A DNA stretch of 9,642 bases from Enterosoma sp964427595 (GCA_964427595.1 CAYRUQ010000032.1:1-9642), one strand, 5' to 3'. Numbered from the stretch's first letter, positions 1-7,136 are shown. Notes: a model not told the origin generated them from the letters alone. Numbers and translations are program-made.

Positions 1-42
1 CTCAAAACAGAAATTTAACACCACATTTTAGGGGTTGCGTCG

Positions 43-68
43 AAAAACAGGTTTGATAGTTAAAACTG
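43..68 (-). terminator. Weak intrinsic terminator candidate downstream of ffh
   Basis: Read on the minus strand, CAG-T-TTT pairs with AAA-C-CTG: six pairs, one T-C mismatch and a 7-base loop. A run of five T (47-43) follows directly. It begins about 46 bases past the ffh stop, the right place to end the plsX-to-ffh transcript. The stem is AT-rich and mismatched, so it would be weak on its own. Confidence 0.35.
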
Positions 69-73
69 AATTT

Positions 74-93
74 TCCCATAACATGGGATTTTT
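74..93 (+). terminator. Hairpin with T-run, oriented for plus-strand transcription
   Basis: TCCCAT (74-79) pairs with ATGGGA (83-88) around the loop AAC, and TTTTT (89-93) follows on the plus strand. On the minus strand the same stem is followed by AAAA, so the terminator polarity points to transcription entering from the left edge. No gene on that side is visible. The hairpin may instead simply stabilise the 3' end of the ffh mRNA. Confidence 0.35.
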
Positions 94-114
94 GACAAAT
101 AAAATACAGCAGAA

Positions 115-1455
115 TTACTTAAGCTTACTCATCGCTCTCATCATCATCGGATTGTTCTTCATACTAGCCATCTGTTTCTTCATGTTGTTAAAAGAGTCGA
201 TAAGTTTAGAGACTTCCGAAGGGTTAGTACCAGAACCTTTAGCGATTCTGAGCTTACGATTAGATTTGATGATATTAGGATTCTTTCTCTCTTCTCTGGT
301 CATCGAGTTGATGATGACTTCGGTTCTCTTCAAAGCGATTTGAGCTTGATTGATTTGATCTTCAGATAAGTTAGGGACACCAGGAATCATTCTCATAATC
401 TTGCCAAGAGGACCGATCTTGTTCATCTGTTTCATGATAGAGAGCATATCAGTCATATCAAACTGACCAGCCATCATTCTTCTAGAAGTCTTCTCAGCCT
501 GTTTTTCATCGACCTTAGCTTGTATATCTTCGACAAGAGTGACGATGTCTCCCATGCCTAAGATTCTGGAAGCCATTCTATCAGGATAGAAGTTTTCCAG
601 GTCGTTCATCTTCTCACCGACACCAGCATACTTGATCGGAAGACCAGTCATCTTCTTGATAGATAAAGCAGCACCGCCTCTTGAATCACCATCTAACTTG
701 GTCATGATGAGACCGGTGAGTTTGATTCTATCAGCGAAAGTCAAAGCAACATTGGTGGCATTTTGACCGACCATCGAGTCAACTGTCAAAAGAGTCTCAT
801 CAACTCTGATTGTGTTCTGGATATCTTGAAGTTCCTTCATCAACTTATCATCGATTTCCAGTCGACCAGCAGTATCTAAGATCAAGATGTTATATTTCTC
901 ATCGCAAGCTTTTTGATAAGCAGCTTTAGCGATCTCAGGAGGAGTGGTTCCGCTTCTATCCATATAAGTGTCAACTTCAGGAGAACACTTCTTACCGAGG
1001 TTATAAAGCTGATCGATAGCGGCAGGACGATAGATATCAAGAGCACCTAAGAGAACTTTCTTTCTGTTTTTGGTTTCAAAAAGCTGAGCTAACTTAGCTG
1101 CCGAAGTCGTCTTACCAGTACCTTGAAGACCGACCATCATGATGACGGTGGGTTTACCATCTAAACGGAAGCAGATATCGTTATCACCGGAACCTAAAAG
1201 TTCCTCCATCTTATCGTGGACGATCTTGACGACCATGTTACCGGGAGAGACTTTGGTCAAGACTTTTTGACCGATAGCTTCTTCTTTGACTTCTGCGATG
1301 AAGTTGTTGACGACATCATAATTGACATCAGCTTCTAAGAGGGCTTTTCTGACCTCATGAAGCATGTCGTCCATGTTCTTTTCAGTTAAGGTCGCTTGTC
1401 CTCTGATCTTTTTAACGATGCTAGATAGACGGTCACCGAGTGCTTCAAATGCCAT
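115..1455 (-). CDS. ffh: Signal recognition particle GTPase Ffh (SRP54)
   Basis: Protein subunit of the bacterial SRP. It binds 4.5S/scRNA and the signal sequences of nascent membrane and secreted proteins, then docks with FtsY at the membrane. From the chosen ATG it has 446 residues, the usual family length. An N domain occupies about 1-90. The G domain has the P-loop GLQGTGKT (109-116), DIYRPAA (140-146), DTAGR (194-198), TKLD (252-255) and GVGEKMNDLE (278-287). The methionine-rich M domain starts near 325 and carries the RNA-binding RIAKGSGTNPSEV (403-415), ending in a Met-rich tail. A TTG two codons upstream (1461) keeps the frame open but lies only 3 bases from AGGAG. The ATG at 1455 gives normal spacing and the family-typical MAFE start. 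It overlaps the end of ylxM by 11 bases, implying coupled translation. The stop is TAA. Confidence 0.98.
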   Translation of the reverse strand: MAFEALGDRLSSIVKKIRGQATLTEKNMDDMLHEVRKALLEADVNYDVVNNFIAEVKEEAIGQKVLTKVSPGNMVVKIVHDKMEELLGSGDNDICFRLDGKPTVIMMVGLQGTGKTTSAAKLAQLFETKNRKKVLLGALDIYRPAAIDQLYNLGKKCSPEVDTYMDRSGTTPPEIAKAAYQKACDEKYNILILDTAGRLEIDDKLMKELQDIQNTIRVDETLLTVDSMVGQNATNVALTFADRIKLTGLIMTKLDGDSRGGAALSIKKMTGLPIKYAGVGEKMNDLENFYPDRMASRILGMGDIVTLVEDIQAKVDEKQAEKTSRRMMAGQFDMTDMLSIMKQMNKIGPLGKIMRMIPGVPNLSEDQINQAQIALKRTEVIINSMTREERKNPNIIKSNRKLRIAKGSGTNPSEVSKLIDSFNNMKKQMASMKNNPMMMRAMSKLK

Positions 1456-1777
1456 ATTCAATCTCTCCTTTCATCTCGCTGAGGAGTTTCTTTCTCTTCT
1501 CTTCATCCTTCTCTTCTTCGAAAGCTTTAATCAAGCTTCTTAGCTTTGTAAGCTTCTGATTTAAAGCTAGTTTCTCTTCATAAGTATCTAACTGAAGATC
1601 ACCTTCATGAATCGAATCATAGATAGCTGTTCTAGACACATTTTCATTGAGGGCGATTTCACTATAAGAGAGATCATCAAGATAGAAGGCTTCCATCCTT
1701 CTTTTGATCGTCTCGCTTAATAGATCACCATAGATGATTAAAAGATCGGCTCTTTTAGTCTTATCTTTGTCTTTCAT
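1445..1777 (-). CDS. ylxM: YlxM family SRP-associated HTH protein
   Basis: Small protein of the YlxM/p13 (UPF0122) family, whose genes typically sit next to ffh in Firmicutes and Mollicutes. Members of this family are linked to the SRP pathway, but their exact role is less clear than that of Ffh or FtsY. The 110 residues match family length. The N-terminal IIYGDLLSETIKRRMEAFYL resembles the sigma-70 region 4 fold. A helix-turn-helix lies at about 37-58 and includes VSRTAIYDSI (47-56). A charged, coiled-coil-prone helix runs from about 65 to 105. The ATG lies one base after the stop of the upstream membrane-protein gene, and I see no SD before it. Translation is therefore probably coupled to that gene. 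The 3' end overlaps ffh by 11 bases. The stop is TGA. Confidence 0.93.
   Translation of the reverse strand: MKDKDKTKRADLLIIYGDLLSETIKRRMEAFYLDDLSYSEIALNENVSRTAIYDSIHEGDLQLDTYEEKLALNQKLTKLRSLIKAFEEEKDEEKRKKLLSEMKGEIEYGI
1463..1469 (-). promoter_or_regulatory. Shine-Dalgarno site of ffh, decides the start
   Basis: The minus-strand sequence AGGAGAG lies inside the ylxM 3' end, 7 bases before the ATG at 1455 (9 bases if only AGGAG pairs). The alternative TTG at 1461 would be too close to it to be used. Confidence 0.7.
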
Positions 1778-1778
1778 A

Positions 1779-2030
1779 TCACATGAGGGCGAAGGTCACC
1801 CAGTCTAATAATAAGAAGATGATGGATAGACCGAAGAAGACCATCCAGAATCTCTGACTTTTATAAAACCATCTGCGCTCAGGTGTGATTAGTAAAGAAT
1901 ATAAGAAAGCGATCACCACTGAGGTGACGATCTGAGCTAAATAGTAGGAAGGAATAAGAAGAGCGATGATGGTGGAGATCAACATATTTAAGAAGAGACA
2001 GATGATGAAGTAGATGAACACATAACCCAT
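1779..2030 (-). CDS. Small three-helix membrane protein of unknown function in the SRP operon
   Basis: I do not recognise this 83-residue protein. It is almost entirely hydrophobic, with likely membrane helices at about 4-26, 29-48 and 61-80. The only strongly charged stretch, PERRWFYKSQR (about 50-60), joins helices 2 and 3. By the positive-inside rule that loop is cytoplasmic, giving N-in/C-out. Asp75 lies in or at the end of helix 3. There is no cleavable signal peptide. Reality as a gene is supported by a good SD (GGGAGG, 2037-2042, 6 bases before the ATG, inside the ftsY end) and by seamless packing. The ATG lies one base after the ftsY stop, and the gene ends one base before ylxM; both junctions read TGATATG. 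Context suggests a role in membrane protein insertion or SRP-receptor anchoring, but that is inference only. It could also be an unrelated passenger. Confidence 0.8.
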   Translation of the reverse strand: MGYVFIYFIICLFLNMLISTIIALLIPSYYLAQIVTSVVIAFLYSLLITPERRWFYKSQRFWMVFFGLSIIFLLLDWVTFALM

Positions 2031-2031
2031 A

Positions 2032-3345
2032 TCATTCCTCCCTTCCGACTAAAAGACCATAGAGATACTTCTCTAAATCAAACTCTTCTAAGTCGTCCAT
2101 CTTCTCACCTAAACCGATGAAACGGACAGGGACACCAAGTCTTCTTCTGATAGCTAGGATGATACCACCTTTACTAGTTCCATCCATCTTGGTGACGACG
2201 ATACCAGTAAGAGGAGCACTCTCCATGAAAACAGAAGCTTGATCGATACCATTTTGACCGGTGTTAGCATCGATGACTAACAAAGCTTCATGAGGAGCAT
2301 CCGGTATCACCTTCTTGATGACTCGGACCATCTTAGAGAGTTCATCCATCAATGCTTTCTTGTTTTGAAGTCGACCAGCAGTATCAATGAAGACTAAGTC
2401 ATATTTATCTTCAATAGCTTTCTTTAAAGAGTCATAGCATAAAGAAGCAGGATCGGCATTAGGACGAGAGAGAATATCAACTCCGATTCTATTAGCCCAG
2501 ATCTCAAGCTGTTCAACAGCACCAGCTCTGAAAGTATCACCGGCGACTAAAAGAACTTTCTTTCCTCTGTTTTTATATTTGTAAGCTAATTTAGCGATTG
2601 TAGTTGTTTTTCCTGACCCATTGACACCACACATCAAACAGATAGTAGGACCATCAGAGACGAAAGATAAATCAGTAGAAAAGCTTTTACCTTCATTAGC
2701 ATAGCTTAAGAACATCTTATCGATAAGAAGGTCGTTGAGAGCTTCTGGATCAGTGATACCATCAGCTTTGGATTGTCTGACGACTTCTTTAATCAAATCC
2801 ATGATGACATCGTATCCGACATCAGCTTCAAAAAGGATCTCTTCAAGAGAATCAAAATACTCTTGATTGATCTCTTTATGAGAAGAAGCAAGTTTATTAA
2901 GTCTCTCAGTGAATCCGATTCTTGACTTATCTAAACCAGCCACATACTTGTTGACTATCTCTTCTTCTTTCTTCTCTTCTTTTTCTTCTGTTTTAACTTC
3001 TTCAACCTGTTTTTTGATGGGTTCTTCAGCTTGTTTGACTTCTGGCTTGTTAGACTCAGGCTTCTCTACTTCAGTTTGAACAGAAACAGCTTCATTTACA
3101 GGCTCAGAAGTTGGTTGTTTTACTTCTTCTTGAACATCAACAGTTTCAGGTTCTTCTTCAACTCCAGTAGTTACTTCTGTTTCAGGTTCATTTAAAACTG
3201 ATTCTTCAGTCTTAACTTCCTCAATAGTAGGAGCAGAACTAGATTCTTCAGGTTCACCTAAAGAAGTCTGTTCAGACTGTTCTTCTTTTATTTCTTCCTT
3301 TGGATGTTTGCCAAATTTTTTCTTTAGAAATGCGATAAGTCCCAT
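2032..3345 (-). CDS. ftsY: Signal recognition particle receptor FtsY
   Basis: Membrane-associated SRP receptor GTPase. It pairs with Ffh, and reciprocal GTP hydrolysis hands the ribosome to the Sec translocon. It has 437 residues. Residues 1-13, MGLIAFLKKKFGK, look like the amphipathic lipid-binding helix. An acidic, Glu/Lys/Val/Thr-rich low-complexity A region covers about 16-130, with EEVKTEE occurring at 42-48 and 115-121. The N domain runs from about 140 to 225. The G domain has GVNGSGKTTT (240-249), DTFRAGA (270-276), DTAGR (321-325), TKMDGTSKGG (385-394) and GLGEKMDDLEEFD (411-423). The family more often has GVNGVGKTTT and DTFRAAA. The ATG lies one base after the rnc stop, and AGGGTG (3353-3358) is a plausible SD inside rnc. 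The acidic A region is much longer than in many Gram-positive FtsY proteins. The stop is TGA. Confidence 0.98.
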   Translation of the reverse strand: MGLIAFLKKKFGKHPKEEIKEEQSEQTSLGEPEESSSAPTIEEVKTEESVLNEPETEVTTGVEEEPETVDVQEEVKQPTSEPVNEAVSVQTEVEKPESNKPEVKQAEEPIKKQVEEVKTEEKEEKKEEEIVNKYVAGLDKSRIGFTERLNKLASSHKEINQEYFDSLEEILFEADVGYDVIMDLIKEVVRQSKADGITDPEALNDLLIDKMFLSYANEGKSFSTDLSFVSDGPTICLMCGVNGSGKTTTIAKLAYKYKNRGKKVLLVAGDTFRAGAVEQLEIWANRIGVDILSRPNADPASLCYDSLKKAIEDKYDLVFIDTAGRLQNKKALMDELSKMVRVIKKVIPDAPHEALLVIDANTGQNGIDQASVFMESAPLTGIVVTKMDGTSKGGIILAIRRRLGVPVRFIGLGEKMDDLEEFDLEKYLYGLLVGREE

Positions 3346-3346
3346 G

Positions 3347-4030
3347 TTAATTCACCCTTTTTTTCAAGGCGTCTTCAGCAGCGTTAAGCTCAGCTTCTTT
3401 GATCGTATGTCCTTCACCGATACCGAGTATCTGATCATTGATCTTAGCGTGAACGATGAAATGGCAATCCGGAGTATTGATGTTCTTTTGAGAGACGACC
3501 ACATAATTGATGTTAGTCAACATCAATTCTTGAAGCCTTCCTTTGCTATCAAGATGCTCAGCATATTGCCAAGCGTTTTTAATCATATCACCATAGACAT
3601 ATAAAACTATCTCACGTGCTTTTAAAAATCCTTGATCAAGATAAACAGCCCCGATAAAGGATTCAAAGACATCCTCGTGGATGTGCTTATGAAAACGAAC
3701 ATTATCCTTCTCTCCAACCGAATATCTAACTAAGACATCAGAGTGAAGAATATCTTCAGTGAAGTGAGAGAGGATATCACCATTGACTAAAGCCGAGCGC
3801 ATTTTAGAAAGCTTTCCTGAGGAAGCCTCCGGAAATGCTTTTGAGAGAGATTCAGTGATGATCAAATCAACGACATCATCTCCTAAAAACTCTAACCTAT
3901 CATAATCGGGTGAATCAGCGTGTTCGTTTGAATAAGATGCATGAGTGAAAGCTTGTTGATAAAGAGAGAGGTTATCACTCTTGATTGAGAAACGAGCAAG
4001 CAAGGATTCTAAAGCTTCGTTATCACTCAC
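3347..4030 (-). CDS. rnc: Ribonuclease III
   Basis: Double-strand-specific endoribonuclease that processes rRNA precursors, scRNA and mRNA as a homodimer. It has 227 residues, the normal length. The catalytic domain covers about 1-150, with the signature DRLEFLGDDVV (44-54) and the second metal-site motif EDVFES (119-124). The dsRNA-binding domain covers about 157-227, from KGRLQEL (163-169) to GEGHTIKEAELNAA (205-218). By alignment from memory with E. coli RNase III, E41, D45, D114 and E117 correspond to E47, D51, D120 and E123. E38 is replaced by D44, and E65 appears to be S71. The start is GTG, overlapping plsX by 8 bases with a strong SD. Firmicutes often have smc between rnc and ftsY; here ftsY follows after one base. 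The stop is TAA. Confidence 0.96.
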   Translation of the reverse strand: MSDNEALESLLARFSIKSDNLSLYQQAFTHASYSNEHADSPDYDRLEFLGDDVVDLIITESLSKAFPEASSGKLSKMRSALVNGDILSHFTEDILHSDVLVRYSVGEKDNVRFHKHIHEDVFESFIGAVYLDQGFLKAREIVLYVYGDMIKNAWQYAEHLDSKGRLQELMLTNINYVVVSQKNINTPDCHFIVHAKINDQILGIGEGHTIKEAELNAAEDALKKRVN

Positions 4031-5012
4031 TTTTAAACTCCTCAGCGATCTTCGTGATGATATCAGCTTTCACCATGTTTTTAGCTACTCTGATAGCATT
4101 ATAGAAAGCATAAGCATTAGAGTTTCCGTGAGCTTTGACAACGACTCCGTTGATACCGAGTAAGATAGAACCTCCATACTTGCGATAATCCATCGTCTCT
4201 TTAAGACCTTTGAATCCGGATTTAGCAAAGAGATATCCGATCTTCGTCTTAGTTGAATGCTTGAAAGCGTCTTTGATCATCTGATTCATCATAGAAGCGA
4301 CACCTTCTGTCGATTTAAGAAGGACATTTCCGACAAATCCACTAGTGACGATGACATCATGTTTACCATCTAAAACATTTCTAGCTTCACAGTTTCCTTG
4401 GAAGTTAGGGAAGTTTCTCTCTTTTAGTAACTTATAAGCTTCAACAACTTCATCAGTTCCTTTTCCTTCTTCAGTTCCGTTAGAGAGGATGAAGGTCTTA
4501 GGATCTTTGTTGTTTAAGATCTCTTGTGCATAAAGGCGACCCATCTTAGCAAAAGAGTAAAGGTCTTCAGGAGTGTTGGTATTATTAGCACCGATATCAA
4601 GGATGACACATGCTTTATCTTTCACATAAGTCGGGAAAGGCGCACAGATACCAGCTCTAGAAACACCATCGATATTTCTCAAAAGGAAAGTAGAACCGAT
4701 GACGATACCACCAGTGGAACCAGCTGAGACCACACAATCAGCTTCTTTTTCTTTGACAGCTTGAATCGCTTTATAAAGAGAGGATTCTTTTCTTCTTAAA
4801 AAGTCGAGCGGTTTGATTTCCATCGGAATGACATCGCTGGCGTTGATGATCTTAACTTGCTTGACTCCTTCAAAAAGAGGCTTCAGTTTCTCTTCATCAC
4901 CAAAAGCGAGTATCTCATCTTCACTATTACTTTGAAGATAATCTTTGACTCCTTTAGCAAGCTCTTCACAACCGAGATCAGAGCCCATCATATCAATCGC
5001 TATTTTTGCCAT
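4023..5012 (-). CDS. plsX: Phosphate acyltransferase PlsX
   Basis: Peripheral membrane enzyme that turns acyl-ACP and phosphate into acyl-phosphate, the donor that PlsY uses to acylate glycerol-3-phosphate in phospholipid synthesis. It has 329 residues, the usual length. Recognisable blocks are IAIDMMGSD (4-12), SAGSTGG (96-102), DIGANNTNTPEDLY (139-152), a GTEEGKGTDE stretch near 180, the GNCEARN block near 206 with TSGFVGN following, and YGGSILLGINGVVVKAHG near 280-297. Several near-invariant positions differ from the Bacillus pattern (GGDHAP, SAGNTGA, DVGANVD), which resembles the drift seen in Mollicutes PlsX. AGAGG lies 8 bases before the ATG. It is the first gene of the tight plsX-rnc-ftsY-ORF83-ylxM-ffh run, with a candidate promoter just upstream. 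The neighbours fapR, fabD, fabG and acpP seen in Bacillus are absent here. The stop is TGA. Confidence 0.96.
   Translation of the reverse strand: MAKIAIDMMGSDLGCEELAKGVKDYLQSNSEDEILAFGDEEKLKPLFEGVKQVKIINASDVIPMEIKPLDFLRRKESSLYKAIQAVKEKEADCVVSAGSTGGIVIGSTFLLRNIDGVSRAGICAPFPTYVKDKACVILDIGANNTNTPEDLYSFAKMGRLYAQEILNNKDPKTFILSNGTEEGKGTDEVVEAYKLLKERNFPNFQGNCEARNVLDGKHDVIVTSGFVGNVLLKSTEGVASMMNQMIKDAFKHSTKTKIGYLFAKSGFKGLKETMDYRKYGGSILLGINGVVVKAHGNSNAYAFYNAIRVAKNMVKADIITKIAEEFKSE
4038..4043 (-). promoter_or_regulatory. Shine-Dalgarno site of rnc, supports the GTG start
   Basis: GAGGAG on the minus strand lies inside the end of plsX, 7 bases before the GTG at 4030. No ATG or other start at suitable spacing competes, so the overlapping GTG is the likely initiator. 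Confidence 0.75.
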
Positions 5013-5039
5013 AGAAAAAACCTCTTTTCGAACGACAAT

Positions 5040-5068
5040 ATAATAGCAAAAATATAGACTTTATTAAA
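5040..5068 (-). promoter_or_regulatory. Candidate extended -10 promoter of the plsX-to-ffh operon
   Basis: On the minus strand TATTAT (5045-5040) is directly preceded by TGC, an extended -10 of TGN type. Seventeen bases upstream is TTTAAT (5068-5063), a poor -35. The start point would be near 5033, giving a leader of about 20 bases that includes the plsX SD. No FapR-like operator was recognised. The position fits the only sizeable gap before the six-gene run. Confidence 0.45.
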
Positions 5069-5083
5069 TAGAAGAGGCCTATC

Positions 5084-5125
5084 TAGAAAGAGACTGAATA
5101 CTGCCTTCACCTTCGTCTTTTTCTA
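5084..5125 (-). other. Long-stem hairpin in the recG-plsX gap
   Basis: TAGAAAGAGAC (5084-5094) and GTCTTTTTCTA (5115-5125) form a stem of ten pairs with one A-C mismatch, around a 20-base loop. On the minus strand no T-run follows, so it is not a classical terminator. It lies about 32 bases past the recG stop and upstream of the plsX promoter, so it would be at the 3' end of a recG transcript. It could stabilise that end or be an RNase III site, but neither is shown. Confidence 0.3.
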
Positions 5126-5156
5126 TAAACTAAGCCCAGATTTATCTAAACACTAA

Positions 5157-7130
5157 CTACACTACAAGTGTCTTTTTTCTAGCTTTGAGATACTCAAGGA
5201 ATCTCTTGTTTTCAGGCTCATCTTGATTCTGAATAATCTCCTTAGCATCTTCTTTAGCGATAGCAAACATTTTTTGATCTTCAACAAAGTTACAGACTCT
5301 CAGTTCACTTCTTCCAGATTGGTTTTCACCACCATAAGAGCCACTTCCTCTCTGTTTTAAATCAAACTCAGCGACTTTTAATCCGTCTGAATGCAAAGCT
5401 AAAAACTCAAGCTTCTCTTTACTCTTCTTATCACTTCCATCATAGATGAGTAGAGATAAAGCCCCTTCTCCTGAGCGACCGATTCTACCTCTTAGTTGGT
5501 GAAGGGTCGATAAGCCGAAGTAATTAGCATCATAAACGATCAAAAGACAAGCTCTAGAGACATCGATACCGACTTCAATGACAGTCGTTGATATCAATAT
5601 CGGTTTCTTACCGCTTAAGAAGTTTTGATAAATGATATCTCGATCCTCTTTTTTCATCCTTCCGTGAAGAAGCTGACAATTATCACTACCGAATCTAGAG
5701 ACATATTCTTGATATATCTCATTGACACTAGCTGCTTTTCTATTTCCTTCCTCGATCTTAGGAGCGACGACGAAGACTTGTCTGTTGATCTCAAGAGCCC
5801 TATTTACTGATTTAAAAAGAGCAGGATCAGTCGACCTGATGACTTTAGTGGTGACATTTCTTCTACCACTTGGGAAAGAAAGAAGCTGAGAGACCTCCAT
5901 ATCAGCGTTGATAATCTGGGAGAGGGTTCTCGGGATAGGAGTAGCTGACATCATCAGCATGTCCGCTCCATCTCCTTTCTTTAAAAGTTCTTCTCTTTGT
6001 TCAACACCAAATAGCTGTTGTTCATCGATGATGACAAGTCCTAAAGAGAAGAAACTGACTTTCTCACTTAAAGCAGCATGAGTAGAAATGAGAATATCAA
6101 TATCTCCTGAGACAAGCCCATTTAATATCTCTCTCTTCTCTTTGATTGTTGAAGAACCAGAGAGAAAAGCGATTTTTATCTGATAAGAAGCGAAGACTTT
6201 CTTAGCGTTCTCATAATGTTGTTTAGCTAGCTCATAAGTAGGAGCTAAAAAGGCGCTTTGTCTTCCTCTTAGAGTGTTGATATAACAAGCGATAAAGGAG
6301 ACGATCGTCTTTCCAGTTCCAACATCACCTTGTAACATCCTAAACATCACTCTCTCGCTCTCCATATCAGAGAGGATGTCTTTGACTGCATACTTTTGAT
6401 CATCAGTCAGTGGATAACTTAAAGTATGGATGAAGTCTCTTAACATCTGATGGTCGATTCTAAAGGCTTGTTTCTTCGTCTCATCAGCTTGTTTTCTAAT
6501 CAGTAAAGCATCAGTACAGTAAGAGAGAGCTTCCTCATACTTGAAGACTCTTAAGCCTTTCTCAAGCTCGTTTTTATCCATCGGAAAATGAACATGTCTT
6601 AAAGCTGTATATTCATCAGCGAGTTTGTACTTTTTGATGTACTTAGAAGGAAGAGGAGAAGTGATATCAAACCGATTAGAAGTCGGAGAAGCTAGTTCTT
6701 TTTTTAAAAAAGAAGTGAAATAAGAAGTGCTGACTGATTTAGGAAGCGAGTAAACAGGTTTGATTCCAGAGCAGACATAAAAGGAGTCAAGCGAGTAAAT
6801 CGCATTTACGACATAAACATGTCTACTTTCAGAATAATATAAAACACAAAGGACATCTTCCCCACTTCTTAACTTCTGAATATAGTAAGACTGATTGAAT
6901 ACCATACAAGAAGCAACTTGATTGGAGGTTTTTAAATCGAATCTTATGATATTCGCATTTCTCGCCTCTTTAACATTGAAAGGTTTACCCTTGTAAATAT
7001 ATCTTTGAGAATCGAGCGGTTCCAAAGTAAAAGGAGTCGGATTTAAATCCTCGTACCTAGTTGGAAAGTTTTTTAAGATATCGACTAGCGAATCAGTGTT
7101 GAAGGCTTTTAAAAACTCTTGCCTGTTCAT
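5157..7130 (-). CDS. recG: ATP-dependent DNA helicase RecG
   Basis: Branch-migration helicase that remodels stalled replication forks and Holliday junctions. It has 657 residues, slightly shorter than typical RecG (about 680-690). The N-terminal part includes LKNFPTRYEDL (19-29). The wedge/OB fold covers about 45-115 and contains VFNQSYYIQKL (77-87). Helicase motifs are GDVGTGKT (268-275), APTYELAKQH (296-305), STHA (349-352), DEQQLFGVEQR (369-379), SATPIPRTL (395-403), LLHGRM (487-492), STTVIEVGIDV (514-524) and QLRGRIGRSGEG (545-556). The RecG-specific C-terminal motif reads QRGSGSYGGENQSG (593-606). Motif II is DEQQ where most RecG proteins have DEQH. The ATG follows a strong terminator by a few bases, and no SD is visible. 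No alternative upstream start is possible inside the terminator, and the next Met is residue 76, beyond conserved sequence. The stop is TAG. Confidence 0.97.
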   Translation of the reverse strand: MNRQEFLKAFNTDSLVDILKNFPTRYEDLNPTPFTLEPLDSQRYIYKGKPFNVKEARNANIIRFDLKTSNQVASCMVFNQSYYIQKLRSGEDVLCVLYYSESRHVYVVNAIYSLDSFYVCSGIKPVYSLPKSVSTSYFTSFLKKELASPTSNRFDITSPLPSKYIKKYKLADEYTALRHVHFPMDKNELEKGLRVFKYEEALSYCTDALLIRKQADETKKQAFRIDHQMLRDFIHTLSYPLTDDQKYAVKDILSDMESERVMFRMLQGDVGTGKTIVSFIACYINTLRGRQSAFLAPTYELAKQHYENAKKVFASYQIKIAFLSGSSTIKEKREILNGLVSGDIDILISTHAALSEKVSFFSLGLVIIDEQQLFGVEQREELLKKGDGADMLMMSATPIPRTLSQIINADMEVSQLLSFPSGRRNVTTKVIRSTDPALFKSVNRALEINRQVFVVAPKIEEGNRKAASVNEIYQEYVSRFGSDNCQLLHGRMKKEDRDIIYQNFLSGKKPILISTTVIEVGIDVSRACLLIVYDANYFGLSTLHQLRGRIGRSGEGALSLLIYDGSDKKSKEKLEFLALHSDGLKVAEFDLKQRGSGSYGGENQSGRSELRVCNFVEDQKMFAIAKEDAKEIIQNQDEPENKRFLEYLKARKKTLVV

Positions 7131-7136
7131 CTTTTT

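Noticed and set aside
35..343. Plus-strand open frame of about 100 codons with a hydrophobic stretch
   Set aside because: It starts with TTG without an SD and lies antisense to the conserved Met-rich C-terminus of ffh. The hydrophobic look comes from the complement of that region.
5013..5156. FapR operator or riboswitch upstream of plsX
   Set aside because: No sequence close to the FapR box was found, and the gap is too short and unstructured for a known riboswitch apart from the one hairpin listed.
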